Assembly: GCA_018895765.1 (NCBI GenBank)
Contig: JAHINX010000010.1
Span: forward strand, 1 to 17,587
Reading direction: 5' to 3'
DNA: 17,587 bases
Source: Patescibacteria group bacterium
GTDB lineage: Bacteria; Patescibacteriota; Patescibacteriia; GCA-002772895
This document shows positions 1-6,391 of this stretch, piece after piece. Every line of letters starts with the position of its first letter. Within the stretch, counting starts at the first letter, position 1. The translations under genes were made by a program, and so were the position numbers. The notes below the pieces were generated by a model. The model was not told where the DNA came from. It saw nothing but the letters and a program-made list of their open reading frames with translations, and did not search any database.

Positions 1-2
1 TC

Positions 3-80
3 TATCCGCAAGAATTAAAAGTCGCGGGAATAAAATTTGAGGATTTTGTCAGGGAGATGATTGAATCGGCGATGGGCTAG
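3..80 (+). CDS. C-terminal fragment of an unidentified protein (5' end outside window)
   Basis: Frame 3 is open from the window edge to a TAG at 78-80 and encodes about 25 residues ending in FEDFVREMIESAMG. The other two plus frames close early. The acidic, helical-looking tail is compatible with the end of a soluble protein, but I do not recognise the family. It converges on the minus-strand gene at 138-566, and the hairpin at 94-120 lies between them. That hairpin has no T-run on the plus strand, so it is a weak plus-strand terminator at best. Confidence 0.5.
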   Translation, partial: YPQELKVAGIKFEDFVREMIESAMG

Positions 81-87
81 CGTTTAT

Positions 88-120
88 AAAAAAATCCCGA
101 TACCTTTGTGATATCGGGAT
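88..120 (-). terminator. Rho-independent terminator of the 142-aa gene
   Basis: A perfect 9-bp stem (ATCCCGATA at 94-102, TATCGGGAT at 112-120) has a 9-nt loop. Read on the minus strand it is followed by a run of T, seen as the A-run at 88-94 on the plus strand. It lies 18 nt past the stop codon of the gene at 138-566. Confidence 0.85.
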
Positions 121-137
121 GAATCGGAATAGAAAAA

Positions 138-566
138 TCAGTTATTTTGTTTGAATTCTGTTTGAACTTCTTCTAAAAACCAATTGCCATCATAGCCGTG
201 GCCGTCTCCATAGGCAACGTGATTATGGTATACCCACATATCTTTCCAGGCCCAATCTCTGTCTTTAAAGTCGCCCTCTTTGTGAAAACCGTTTGCATAA
301 TACCACTTTGGAGGATTTTCTGATACATCCACTCTCAAATCGCCCGACCGCAAATCGCCACTATTAAGGAATTCGTCTTTGTCGCCGACAAACGTTTCGC
401 CCTCATAGTCAACAATAGTAAGCTCTAATTTTTCCAACGCTTCCCTTATGCTTTTTGCTGAGCAAGCAACACGACAAGAACGAGCCGGAAAAGGCGGAAG
501 TAGTTTTAGGTTTTTGGCGGAAAGCCCGAATTTGAATACCAAAACAAAGATTCTCTGTTCCTCCAT
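138..566 (-). CDS. Hypothetical protein, 142 aa, aromatic- and His-rich C-terminus
   Basis: I do not recognise the family. The start at 566 is chosen because AAGGAGG lies 8 nt upstream; an in-frame ATG ten codons earlier has no such site. No signal peptide is visible, although the N-terminus (MEEQRIFVLVFKFGL) is hydrophobic. A short internal duplication, SGDLRSGDLR, sits near the middle. The last third is rich in W, Y, H, D and G (for example WAWKDMWVYHNHVAYGDG), which could be a metal- or ligand-binding surface, but this is speculation. The gene is monocistronic, with its own near-consensus promoter and terminator. It is divergent from the 183-aa gene and belongs to a run of small Shine-Dalgarno-led accessory genes. 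Confidence 0.7.
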   Translation of the reverse strand: MEEQRIFVLVFKFGLSAKNLKLLPPFPARSCRVACSAKSIREALEKLELTIVDYEGETFVGDKDEFLNSGDLRSGDLRVDVSENPPKWYYANGFHKEGDFKDRDWAWKDMWVYHNHVAYGDGHGYDGNWFLEEVQTEFKQNN

Positions 567-586
567 GGCTAACACCTCCTTGTCAT

Positions 587-615
587 AAATTATCAAATTA
601 AGGTTTTTTTGTCAA
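587..615 (-). promoter_or_regulatory. Promoter of the 142-aa gene
   Basis: Minus-strand TTGACA (plus 610-615) is separated by 17 nt from TAATTT (plus 587-592). The implied transcript start is about 15 nt before the Shine-Dalgarno/start region. A GATAAT two bases further upstream is an alternative -10. Confidence 0.65.
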
Positions 616-618
616 ACG

Positions 619-640
619 CCCGGCCAAGCTTTTTGGCGGG
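619..640. repeat. GC-rich hairpin between divergent genes
   Basis: GCCAA (623-627) pairs with TTGGC (633-637), and the stem extends through CCC/GGG with one bulged G. It is followed by T-rich sequence on the plus strand, so it resembles a plus-strand terminator, but no plus-strand gene ends here. It sits just upstream of the -35 box of the 142-aa gene. Its role is unknown. Confidence 0.35.
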
Positions 641-661
641 GTATTTTATTTTTTAGCGTCC

Positions 662-677
662 TATGTTAACATAAAAT
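662..677 (+). promoter_or_regulatory. Possible -10 box overlapping a 12-bp palindrome
   Basis: TATGTTAACATA at 662-673 is a perfect palindrome that overlaps TAAAAT at 672-677, a plausible -10 box for the 183-aa gene. No good -35 box is visible 17 nt upstream. The overlap would suit an operator for a dimeric repressor, but that is inference only. Confidence 0.35.
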
Positions 678-704
678 AAGCACCCTAAAAAAAAGGAGGA
701 GGAG

Positions 705-1256
705 ATGCGGGTTTTTCAAAGATATGTTTGTGAAATTTGCGATAGCGCCTATGAGAATGTTGACCATGCTTTGCAATGCGAAGCAAGAGGCGTAGAAGAG
801 CTGAAATTAAAAGTCGGCGATATGGTGTATATTGATTTAGTAAATCACGATAAGAGAATGTGCCATTGGTGGCAAGGTAAGAAAGAGCCAAAAGGATTCT
901 TGAAAGCGCAAATTGTAGACATTAGGGGGCCATTTGGCAACAATCTTTCTGATGATAGTCCTGGCGGTAGCGTCGGTGAAAGGATTGGTTTTGATGGCGT
1001 GATGATTTGGGGGTATGGGCCATCTTCTTATCCGCACGTTTATTTATTTGATGTTCGCACATGGGATTTTGATAGGCCGATAAGCTCTTGTGATTGCGTG
1101 TATAATAGGAGTTATTTGCAGAGAGAACTGTTTTTGGAAAAGCCGGACGGAGACCAGGAGCCGGAGTTAGTTGAGGATTGGACACCGAGGATAGTGCTAG
1201 GTCGGGCAAATAAACCCAAAAAGAAAGGATTTTTTGCAAGATTGTTTGGAAAATAG
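705..1256 (+). CDS. Hypothetical protein, 183 aa, with N-terminal CxxC/HxxxC zinc-finger-like motif
   Basis: The family is not recognised. The start is fixed by a purine-rich Shine-Dalgarno (AAAGGAGGAGG) just upstream of ATG 705. Residues 9-25 contain C9-x2-C12 and H21-x3-C25, a CCHC arrangement that could bind one zinc ion. Residues 34-55 (LKVGDMVYI, then KGFLKAQIVDIRG) look like a small beta-barrel of the KOW/SH3-like kind. The middle is rich in G, Y, W and D. The C-terminus is strongly basic with an aromatic end (KPKKKGFFARLFGK), which could contact nucleic acid or membrane. A nucleic-acid-binding role is possible but unproven. The gene has its own terminator and is divergent from the 142-aa gene. 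Confidence 0.7.
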   Translation: MRVFQRYVCEICDSAYENVDHALQCEARGVEELKLKVGDMVYIDLVNHDKRMCHWWQGKKEPKGFLKAQIVDIRGPFGNNLSDDSPGGSVGERIGFDGVMIWGYGPSSYPHVYLFDVRTWDFDRPISSCDCVYNRSYLQRELFLEKPDGDQEPELVEDWTPRIVLGRANKPKKKGFFARLFGK

Positions 1257-1271
1257 GTTTTTTGCATCATC

Positions 1272-1297
1272 CCAGCACTTTACGTGCTGGATTTTTT
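1272..1297 (+). terminator. Rho-independent terminator of the 183-aa gene
   Basis: Stem CCAGCAC (1272-1278) pairs with GTGCTGG (1284-1290) around a TTTAC loop, followed by ATTTTTT. It begins 16 nt after the stop codon at 1256. Confidence 0.9.
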
Positions 1298-1307
1298 GTA
1301 GGGGTTG

Positions 1308-1316
1308 TGCTAAAAT
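1308..1316 (+). promoter_or_regulatory. Extended -10 promoter of the 76-aa gene
   Basis: TGC-TAAAAT matches an extended -10 element. A second TAAAAT overlaps at 1316-1321. No clear -35 box is present because the preceding sequence is the terminator of the upstream gene. Initiation would give a leader of roughly 20 nt. Confidence 0.45.
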
Positions 1317-1343
1317 AAAATCGGTTCATTGGAAGGAGGAAGA

Positions 1344-1574
1344 ATGTCTCGCGATACTTCTCCTTGTGAATTGGGGTATTATGACGTTATCGACGGTCTT
1401 GTTTGCAGGCGCAATGATATTACTGCGAAAGTAGCGGCATTGATTCAAAAAGGGCGTTATGCAGAGGCGTTAATGTTGCAAAAAGCCGTATCAGAAGATG
1501 AATACAGAGAAACTGTGGCATCCGCCGAGCGAGAAGTAGATATGCTTGTTATGGACTTTATGATGAAAAGATGA
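1344..1574 (+). CDS. Small hypothetical protein, 76 aa
   Basis: The family is not recognised. ATG 1344 is preceded by GGAAGGAGGAAGA, an ideal Shine-Dalgarno; a TTG five codons earlier overlaps that site and is rejected. The protein begins MSRDTSPCELGYYDVI and has two cysteines (8 and 21). From about residue 26 it is predicted to be helical, with a repeated basic/acidic pattern (ITAKVAALIQKGRYAEALMLQKAVSEDEYRE) that resembles one TPR-like helical hairpin. The end is methionine-rich (MLVMDFMMKR). There is no signal peptide. It is flanked on both sides by intrinsic terminators, so it is an independent unit. Confidence 0.65.
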   Translation: MSRDTSPCELGYYDVIDGLVCRRNDITAKVAALIQKGRYAEALMLQKAVSEDEYRETVASAEREVDMLVMDFMMKR

Positions 1575-1591
1575 AGAATAATTATAAATTC

Positions 1592-1617
1592 AAAGACGTA
1601 CGCCCTGCGTCTTTTTT
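1592..1617 (+). terminator. Rho-independent terminator of the 76-aa gene
   Basis: AAAGACG (1592-1598) pairs with CGTCTTT (1608-1614), and the T-run continues to 1617. It starts 18 nt after the stop codon at 1574. Confidence 0.85.
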
Positions 1618-1656
1618 AATTTTAAGAGGCTATTCGGGGTCGGGGAGGGCAATAGT

Positions 1657-1685
1657 AAAAAAATCCGCACCGGGGATGGGTGCGG
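1657..1685 (-). terminator. Rho-independent terminator of the 82-aa membrane protein gene
   Basis: Stem CCGCACC (1665-1671) pairs with GGTGCGG (1679-1685). The A-run at 1657-1663 is the minus-strand T-tract. It lies 12 nt beyond the stop codon at 1698. Confidence 0.85.
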
Positions 1686-1697
1686 GGAAGGCATGGG

Positions 1698-1946
1698 CTA
1701 TCTATTTACAGTTTTTTGTTTTACCAGTTGCATGATGCTCTTAATGAGATGCACGCAAGCAGCTACGGAAAAAGCGCCTGCAAAGATATGATTAATTTTT
1801 GTTAGTTCAAGACCCCAGCCATATAGTATTGCGAGACCTGCGCATATGAGTGCATTAACGAGATAAATACCCCAGTGGCTGCTTAGAAGTAAGCCAAAAC
1901 ACGCAGCTACTAGCAAGATCAAGCCCACAAATTGTAGTAGTACCAT
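1698..1946 (-). CDS. Small integral membrane protein, 82 aa, three predicted TM helices
   Basis: The start at 1946 is chosen because AAGGAGG precedes it by 5 nt. An upstream in-frame ATG at 2003 would place the start on the -35 box. Hydrophobic segments at about residues 3-21, 24-43 and 52-70 suggest three membrane helices, and the tail is basic (QLVKQKTVNR). There is no recognised family or catalytic motif. It is a stand-alone unit with a promoter whose -35 box overlaps that of the divergent thpR promoter, so the two transcripts may compete for polymerase. Confidence 0.65.
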   Translation of the reverse strand: MVLLQFVGLILLVAACFGLLLSSHWGIYLVNALICAGLAILYGWGLELTKINHIFAGAFSVAACVHLIKSIMQLVKQKTVNR

Positions 1947-1974
1947 TTTTGCCTCCTTGCCTTTATCTTGCTTT

Positions 1975-2003
1975 ATTAAATCATATATTTGTGTTTTTGT
2001 CAA
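1975..2003 (-). promoter_or_regulatory. Promoter of the 82-aa membrane protein gene
   Basis: Minus-strand TTGACA (plus 1998-2003), a 17-nt spacer, then TTTAAT (plus 1975-1980). The -35 box is consensus, the -10 box is moderate. Confidence 0.6.
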
Positions 2004-2025
2004 GTCGGTTTTTGTATGGTATTAT
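1997..2025 (+). promoter_or_regulatory. Promoter of the thpR-tagA-gltX-M23 operon, giving a leaderless transcript
   Basis: TTGTCA (1997-2002), a 17-nt spacer, and an extended -10 TGG-TATTAT (2017-2025). A start point about 7 nt after the -10 falls on or next to the ATG at 2032, so the mRNA should be leaderless. The -35 shares five bases with the opposing -35 at 1998-2003. Confidence 0.7.
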
Positions 2026-2031
2026 TTACAT

Positions 2032-2592
2032 ATGAAAAGGCGGGTATTTTTAGCTATAAATTTACCAAAAGAAATTGATAAAAAAATCAGTATTTATTGC
2101 CTTAAATTAGCTAAAAGATTGCCAAAAGAAGGAATAAAATTTGTAAAAGAGGGGAGCCGGCATATAACCCTTTATTTCTTAGGTAGTCAGACAGAGCAAA
2201 AGATAGATAAGGTGAGTTTATTGATGGAGAATGTGGCAAAAAAATATACCGGCTTTGAAATAGCAACAAAAAAGATAACCGCTTTTCCAAATGAAAAATT
2301 TCCGCGCATTATTGTTTTGGGCGCAGAGGGTAGGGGAGAGGAAATAAAAAAAATCCGCGCTACGCTGGGAGACGATCTGCAGAAAATCGGTATTGAAACT
2401 GATACGCGTCCATGGGAAGCGCATATCACTTTAGCAAGAATAAAATTTGGAAAAGTAAATTTTGCCAGAATACAAAAAGAAGCTGAAATTGATGCAAACT
2501 GGGTGGTGGATAGCTTCGATCTCGTGGAGAGCGAACTAACTGCCGAAGGTCTGGTTTATAAAATAATAAAAAAGTTTCCACTGAGATTTTAA
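2032..2592 (+). CDS. thpR: RNA 2',3'-cyclic phosphodiesterase / 2'-5' RNA ligase family protein
   Basis: This is a 2H phosphoesterase that acts on 2',3'-cyclic or 2'-5'-linked RNA ends in the cytoplasm; the physiological substrate in bacteria is unsettled. The two diagnostic HxT motifs are present: H44-I-T46-L followed by YFLG, and H131-I-T133-L followed by ARIK. The N-terminus RRVFLAINLP is typical of the family, as is the 186-aa length. The start at ATG 2032 is chosen from the family N-terminus and because it lies just after the promoter -10; the open frame extends 25 codons upstream through the promoter itself. There is no Shine-Dalgarno. It is first in an operon, with the glycosyltransferase gene starting 10 nt after its stop. 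Confidence 0.88.
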   Translation: MKRRVFLAINLPKEIDKKISIYCLKLAKRLPKEGIKFVKEGSRHITLYFLGSQTEQKIDKVSLLMENVAKKYTGFEIATKKITAFPNEKFPRIIVLGAEGRGEEIKKIRATLGDDLQKIGIETDTRPWEAHITLARIKFGKVNFARIQKEAEIDANWVVDSFDLVESELTAEGLVYKIIKKFPLRF

Positions 2593-2602
2593 TTTACAAG
2601 AT

Positions 2603-3322
2603 ATGCATATTTTAGGCGTTAGGATTGATGATTTTGGAGAAAAGGAGGTTTTGGAAAAGTGCAAAAGCGCGATAGCTGGAGGCAAGAAGCTTTTTATTTC
2701 AACACCAAATCCAGAAATACTCCTTTTGGCAAACAAAGATGAAAATTTTAAAAATATATTAAATAGTGCCGATATAAATATTCCGGACGGAGCAGGCCTT
2801 AGGCTTGGCGCAAAAATACAAAAAAAGAATTTAAAACATCGTTTGACAGGAACAGATTTAATGGGGCATTTGGCAAAGATGGCAGAAGAGATGGGTCTTG
2901 GAATATATTTATTGGGAGCAGAGCAGGGAATAGCGAGAAAAGCGGGAGAAAATCTAAAAAAGATTTTGCCGAAATTAAATATTCTTGGTGCAGAGTCCGG
3001 CGGGAAATTTGAAAATTGGGACAACCGCGTAATTATAGAGCATATAAACGCAGTAAAGCCGGATATTTTATTTGTAGCGCTGGGACAGGGAAGGCAAGAA
3101 AAATGGATTTTTGAAAACTTACCAAAGCTTGCAAGCGTTAAAATTGCTGTCGGTGTTGGTGGATCGTTTGATTTTTATTCCGGACGCATCCCGCGCGCGC
3201 CAAAATGGATGAGGCGGTTGGGGCTGGAATGGCTGTATAGATTATTCTGTGAGCCACGGCGTATAAAAAGAATTTTTAATGCAGTTATAATTTTTCCGAT
3301 CACTTGTTTAATAAAAAAATAA
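2603..3322 (+). CDS. WecG/TagA/CpsF family glycosyltransferase (GT26)
   Basis: A family enzyme transfers an N-acetylmannosamine-type sugar from a UDP donor to a polyprenyl-linked acceptor, for teichoic acid-like or surface glycan synthesis at the inner membrane face. At 239 aa it is full length. Residues 32-39 (ISTPNPEI) and 61-65 (PDGAG) carry T34 and D62, spaced as the Thr/Asp pair I recall from Thermoanaerobacter TagA. TGTDLMGHL, the GQGRQEKW motif and GVGGSFDFYSG follow in the expected order. The C-terminal segment RAPKWMRRLGLEWLYRL plus a hydrophobic basic tail matches the membrane-associating appendage. There is no Shine-Dalgarno, and the gene is coupled to thpR. The exact sugar and acceptor cannot be told from sequence. 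Confidence 0.88.
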   Translation: MHILGVRIDDFGEKEVLEKCKSAIAGGKKLFISTPNPEILLLANKDENFKNILNSADINIPDGAGLRLGAKIQKKNLKHRLTGTDLMGHLAKMAEEMGLGIYLLGAEQGIARKAGENLKKILPKLNILGAESGGKFENWDNRVIIEHINAVKPDILFVALGQGRQEKWIFENLPKLASVKIAVGVGGSFDFYSGRIPRAPKWMRRLGLEWLYRLFCEPRRIKRIFNAVIIFPITCLIKK

Positions 3323-3323
3323 T

Positions 3324-4835
3324 ATGTCGATATTTGGTCCAAAAATAAAAGTTAGATTTGCGCCGTCGCCAACGGGTTTTTTGCATATTGGCGGACTCCG
3401 CACCGCCCTGTATAATTATCTTTTCGCTAAAAAAAATAAGGGAAGTTTTATTTTGCGCATTGAGGATACGGATTCAAAGCGGAAAGTAGAAGGCGGAGTG
3501 GAAAATATTATAAATACTTTGCATTCCTGCGAATTAAATTACGATGAAGGACCAATACTAAATCAAAAATTAAAAGTCAAAAGTCAAAAGTCAAAAATCA
3601 AAGAAAAGGGTAATAATGGGTCGTATATCCAGTCAGAGCGTCTGCCGATTTATAAGCATTATGTAGAACGTCTGATAGAAAAAGGTACAGCCTATTATTG
3701 TTTTTGTTCTGCGGAAAAGCTGGAAGAAGAAAAAAAGAAACAGCAAGCGGAAAAATTGCCAACAAAATATGGTGGCCATTGCATAAAAAATACAAAGGAA
3801 GATGCGGAAAAAAGAATAAAAAATGGCGAAAAATATGTTATCCGCCTAAAGATTCCGGAAAACGGAAGCACGGAGTTTGAAGACGAAGTTTATGGAAAAA
3901 TATCAATAAAAAATGAATTCATAGACCATCAGGTTTTGTTGAAATCAGACGGATTTCCAACATATCATTTAGCAAATGTAGTAGATGACCATTTAATGGG
4001 AGTAACTCACGTAATCAGGGGAGAGGAGTGGCTTCCTTCTACGCCAAAGCATATATTATTGTATGAAGCGCTTGGATGGCCTTTGCCAAAATTTGCCCAT
4101 CTACCATTATTATTAAATCCGGATAAAAGCAAACTTTCAAAACGGCAAGGCGATGTGGCAGTAGAGGACTACTTGAAAAAGGGATATTTGCCCGAAGCGC
4201 TTATAAATTTTGTTGCTCTTTTGGGCTGGAACCCGAAGGGCGACCAGGAAATTTATACTTTAAAAGAGTTTATCCGTTATTTTGATTTAAAATCAATAAA
4301 TAAAAGTGGTGCTGTGCTCAATAAGGAGAAGTTGGATTGGATGAACGGCGAATATATAAAAGCAAAACCAATAAAAGAATTAACAGAGCTTTGTGTCCCA
4401 TATTTGAAAGATGCGGGGCTTGTAACCAAAAAGACAGATAAAAAATTAATTGAAAAAATTATAAAAATAGAGCAGGGGAGAATAAAAACTCTGCAAGAAA
4501 TAACCGAAGGCGTGGAATTTTTCTTTAAAAAACCGGATTATGTGGCGGAACTATTGATTTGGAAAAAGTCCGACAAAAAAGAAACTAAAACAATTCTCAC
4601 AACATTATTAAAGTTTTTAGAAACTTTGCCAAAAGGAAAGTTTGAGGAGGAGAAGCTGGAGAAAGAAACGCAGAGGTGGTTGAAGAAAGAGAATATCAAC
4701 ACAGGAGACGCGCTTTGGCCAATGAGAACCGCCTTATCCGGACAAAAGGCCTCTCCATCGCCATTTGAGCTGGCTTGGGCATTGGGAAAAGCCGAAGCAC
4801 TACAAAGAATAAAAGACGCAATTAAAAAATTATGA
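3324..4835 (+). CDS. gltX: Glutamate--tRNA ligase with a repeat-derived in-frame insertion
   Basis: This is a class I aminoacyl-tRNA synthetase charging tRNA-Glu, 503 aa. The HIGH-type signature is PSPTGFLHIGG (H21), the ATP-loop KMSKS equivalent is KLSKR at residues 270-274, and DHLMGVTHVIRGEEWLPSTP (residues 222-241) is a typical GluRS block. The C-terminal anticodon-binding region is present. Between DEGP and the conserved YIQSER block lie about 17 extra residues (81-97, QKLKVKSQKSKIKEKGN) encoded by a 7-nt repeat tract. The start follows tagA by 1 nt and has no Shine-Dalgarno. The stop overlaps the next start by 4 nt (ATGA), which supports translational coupling. Confidence 0.95.
   Translation: MSIFGPKIKVRFAPSPTGFLHIGGLRTALYNYLFAKKNKGSFILRIEDTDSKRKVEGGVENIINTLHSCELNYDEGPILNQKLKVKSQKSKIKEKGNNGSYIQSERLPIYKHYVERLIEKGTAYYCFCSAEKLEEEKKKQQAEKLPTKYGGHCIKNTKEDAEKRIKNGEKYVIRLKIPENGSTEFEDEVYGKISIKNEFIDHQVLLKSDGFPTYHLANVVDDHLMGVTHVIRGEEWLPSTPKHILLYEALGWPLPKFAHLPLLLNPDKSKLSKRQGDVAVEDYLKKGYLPEALINFVALLGWNPKGDQEIYTLKEFIRYFDLKSINKSGAVLNKEKLDWMNGEYIKAKPIKELTELCVPYLKDAGLVTKKTDKKLIEKIIKIEQGRIKTLQEITEGVEFFFKKPDYVAELLIWKKSDKKETKTILTTLLKFLETLPKGKFEEEKLEKETQRWLKKENINTGDALWPMRTALSGQKASPSPFELAWALGKAEALQRIKDAIKKL
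3570..3603 (+). repeat. Heptanucleotide repeat tract (TCAAAAG units) inside gltX
   Basis: Units TCAAAAG at 3577-3583 and 3584-3590 and TCAAAAA at 3591-3597, with degenerate units on both sides. The same unit recurs between alr and ftsQ (7438-7465) and, inverted, upstream of the first dsbA-like gene (14745-14772). Here it is translated as the lysine/serine-rich insert at residues 83-93. Confidence 0.85.
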
Positions 4836-6061
4836 GAAAGAAGCTCAAAAAATTGTTTTATTGTTATATTGTTATATTGTTGGCAGGTGTTTTAATATTG
4901 CCGAATTTTGTATTTGCCTCAGATAAAGACGAGCTTGTAAGTCTGAGTGATGAGATAAACGATAAAAAAGATAAGCTTGATGCGCTGGAAAAAAATCTTG
5001 ATTATTATAAAAGTCAGATAGATACAGCGCGGAAAAGCTCTGTGACACTAAAAAACCAAATAGACCTTACTGAAAATTATATAAAGAAGGCTGAATTGGA
5101 AATCCAGGAAGAAGAACTAAGAATAGATAAGACAGAGCTTGAAATGCTTGGCATAAATAATGAAATAGATAATACGCAGAAAAAAAGCAATCTGCAAAAA
5201 GATATAGTTGCGCATTATTTGCGTGAAATAAATCGGCTTTCCAGCAAGTCTTCGTTGGAAATAATTTTAATCCATCCTTCGTTTTCTCTTTTTTTCAGCG
5301 AGGTTAAGTACTTTGAAGATCTGCAGACCAATCTAAGTACTTCGCTAAAAAATTTGAAAGACCTTCAGTCGCGCTTGGAAGACAAGCAAAAAGAACTGAA
5401 GCAAAAAAAAGATGACGCTTTGCAGTTGAAGAGTGATTTAGAGGATACGAAAAGCAGGCTAGAGGCGCAAAAAACCGCCAAAACGTTTCTTATCGGTCAG
5501 ACGTTTGCGTCAGAGTCAAAGTTTCAGGCATTACTAATGGATGCGCAAAAAGAACAGCGTGACCTTGATGCAGAGATAAGTCGGATGGAAAAAAACATTC
5601 GCGAAAAATTGGAGGCTAATGATTTGTTTCCATATGGCGGAACAGTAGTATTTACATGGCCTACTGCAAAAAATAAAATTACAGCATATTTTCATGACCC
5701 GGATTATCCATTTCGTTATCTTTACGAACACCCGGGTATAGATATTCGTGCCGCTCAAGGCACGCAGGTGGCGGCGCCAGCGCCAGGATATGTTCTAAAG
5801 GTACGCAATCAGAATAGTTCTAGAGTATATAACTACGTCGTTTTGGTGCATGCAGGTGGTCTGTCAACAGTTTATATCCATTTGTCTCAAGTTTATGTAG
5901 AACCTGATACATATGTTTCGCGGGGCGATATTATCGGCAAGAGCGGAGGAACACCGGGCACACGGGGAGCGGGGATGTTTACAACAGGGCCTCATCTGCA
6001 TTTTGAAATTCGTTTAAATGGTATACCGGTAAACCCGCTTGATTATTTAGTTAACTTGTAA
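4832..6061 (+). CDS. Secreted coiled-coil M23 (LytM) peptidase, EnvC/NlpD-like murein hydrolase or activator
   Basis: It is 409 aa. Residues 1-29 form a signal peptide (basic KKLKK, hydrophobic core, VFA-S cleavage). Residues 33-265 are a long charged coiled coil with a break near 140-165. Residues 270-409 are a LytM domain with all metal/catalytic ligands present: H300-x3-D304, H350, and H388-L-H390 in GPHLHFEIR. It should cut peptidoglycan cross-links outside the membrane, or activate an amidase as EnvC does; retention of the zinc ligands favours catalysis. ATG 4832 overlaps the gltX stop, with no Shine-Dalgarno, so it is probably translated by coupling. It is the last gene of the operon, followed by a 450-bp gene-free region. 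Confidence 0.9.
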   Translation: MRKKLKKLFYCYIVILLAGVLILPNFVFASDKDELVSLSDEINDKKDKLDALEKNLDYYKSQIDTARKSSVTLKNQIDLTENYIKKAELEIQEEELRIDKTELEMLGINNEIDNTQKKSNLQKDIVAHYLREINRLSSKSSLEIILIHPSFSLFFSEVKYFEDLQTNLSTSLKNLKDLQSRLEDKQKELKQKKDDALQLKSDLEDTKSRLEAQKTAKTFLIGQTFASESKFQALLMDAQKEQRDLDAEISRMEKNIREKLEANDLFPYGGTVVFTWPTAKNKITAYFHDPDYPFRYLYEHPGIDIRAAQGTQVAAPAPGYVLKVRNQNSSRVYNYVVLVHAGGLSTVYIHLSQVYVEPDTYVSRGDIIGKSGGTPGTRGAGMFTTGPHLHFEIRLNGIPVNPLDYLVNL

Positions 6062-6098
6062 AATATTAAAAAGGGCAGGGGACGCCAAAGAAAAAAAA

Positions 6099-6104
6099 TA
6101 TAAT
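6099..6104 (+). promoter_or_regulatory. Possible -10 box of a candidate ncRNA
   Basis: Consensus TATAAT lies 7 nt before G6111, the first base of the candidate structured RNA. No -35 box is visible at 6076-6081, so initiation here is uncertain; the RNA could instead be processed from read-through of the M23 operon. Confidence 0.35.
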
Positions 6105-6134
6105 ACTATAGAAAGGCGAACGCGCGATATATTA

Positions 6135-6146
6135 TTTTGCGACGCT
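6135..6146 (+). repeat. 12-mer repeat TTTTGCGACGCT, copy 1
   Basis: An identical 12-mer occurs at 6369-6380 and, inverted, at 6826-6837 inside ftsQ: three copies within 700 bp. Confidence 0.6.
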
Positions 6147-6241
6147 AAGTAATTCTAACATTGCAATAGGGCAGAGGATAATGAGAGATACTATTGTCTC
6201 CATCTGTCCAACTCGCCTGTTAGCCGGGTACGATACTATTT

Positions 6242-6271
6242 TATAAAAAAGCACATATAGTGTTTTTTATA
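6242..6271. terminator. Bidirectional terminator-like hairpin downstream of the M23 gene
   Basis: Arms TATAAAAAA-CAC (6242-6254, with G6251 bulged) and GTG-TTTTTTATA (6260-6271) enclose the loop ATATA. The T-run forms part of the stem on either strand. It could end the M23 operon or the candidate RNA upstream of it. Confidence 0.6.
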
Positions 6272-6314
6272 GTAAAGACAAAACAAAGAAACACGTGGCA
6301 AGAAAGACAGGAAG

Positions 6315-6338
6315 GGGCAAGTTACTTGCTCATTTTTT
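6315..6338 (+). terminator. Plus-strand intrinsic terminator
   Basis: GGGCAAG (6315-6321) pairs with CTTGCTC (6325-6331, one G-U pair) around TTA, followed by ATTTTTT. It is the second terminator-like element after the M23 gene, and may be a backup for the hairpin at 6242-6271. Confidence 0.7.
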
Positions 6339-6349
6339 AATCTTTAATA

Positions 6350-6381
6350 TAGCGTCGTAGAATATACCTTTTGCGACGCTA
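6350..6381. repeat. Hairpin built from the TTTTGCGACGCT repeat
   Basis: TAGCGTCG (6350-6357) and CGACGCTA (6374-6381) are perfect inverted repeats around a 16-nt loop. The right arm is copy 2 of the 12-mer (6369-6380). There is no T-run on either side, so a terminator role is not supported. Confidence 0.6.
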
Positions 6382-6391
6382 CAGAATAAAC

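Larger units (their letters stand above)
6111..6271 (+). ncRNA. Candidate structured RNA with terminator-like 3' hairpin
   Basis: No open reading frame of note covers this stretch, but it folds on paper. AGGCGA (6114-6119) pairs with TCGCCT (6213-6218) to close a domain of about 105 nt. TTGC/GCAA (6137-6140, 6163-6166) and GGGCAGA/TCTGTCC (6169-6175, 6203-6209; one G-U pair) form two arms, and the second arm extends through GG/CC and ATAAT/ATTGT. A TATAAT lies upstream and a long T-rich hairpin ends it at 6242-6271. It does not match tmRNA, RNase P, SRP or tRNA signatures that I can recognise. It contains one copy of the 12-mer repeat TTTTGCGACGCT, so it could also be a degenerate repeat cluster rather than an RNA gene. 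Confidence 0.35.

Noticed and set aside
705..1256. The small-gene cluster as a toxin-antitoxin pair with the divergent 142-aa gene
   Set aside because: The genes are divergent, each has its own terminator, and neither resembles a known toxin or antitoxin.
2536..3024. A 162-codon minus-strand frame opposite the glycosyltransferase gene
   Set aside because: It is Phe/Ser/Pro-rich, as expected from the complement of an AT-rich coding strand, and the plus-strand gene is well supported.
6181..6246. A 21-codon ORF (MRDTIVSICPTRLLAGYDTIL) with GAGG upstream, ending at a terminator-like hairpin, like an attenuator leader peptide
   Set aside because: The Shine-Dalgarno is weak, no gene follows in the same direction to be attenuated, and the frame lies across the proposed RNA stems. 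It could be chance.
6111..6271. The gene-free region as tmRNA, RNase P RNA, SRP RNA or a tRNA
   Set aside because: No T-loop, tmRNA tag, GGAAGCA-type SRP loop or RNase P core sequence could be found on either strand.
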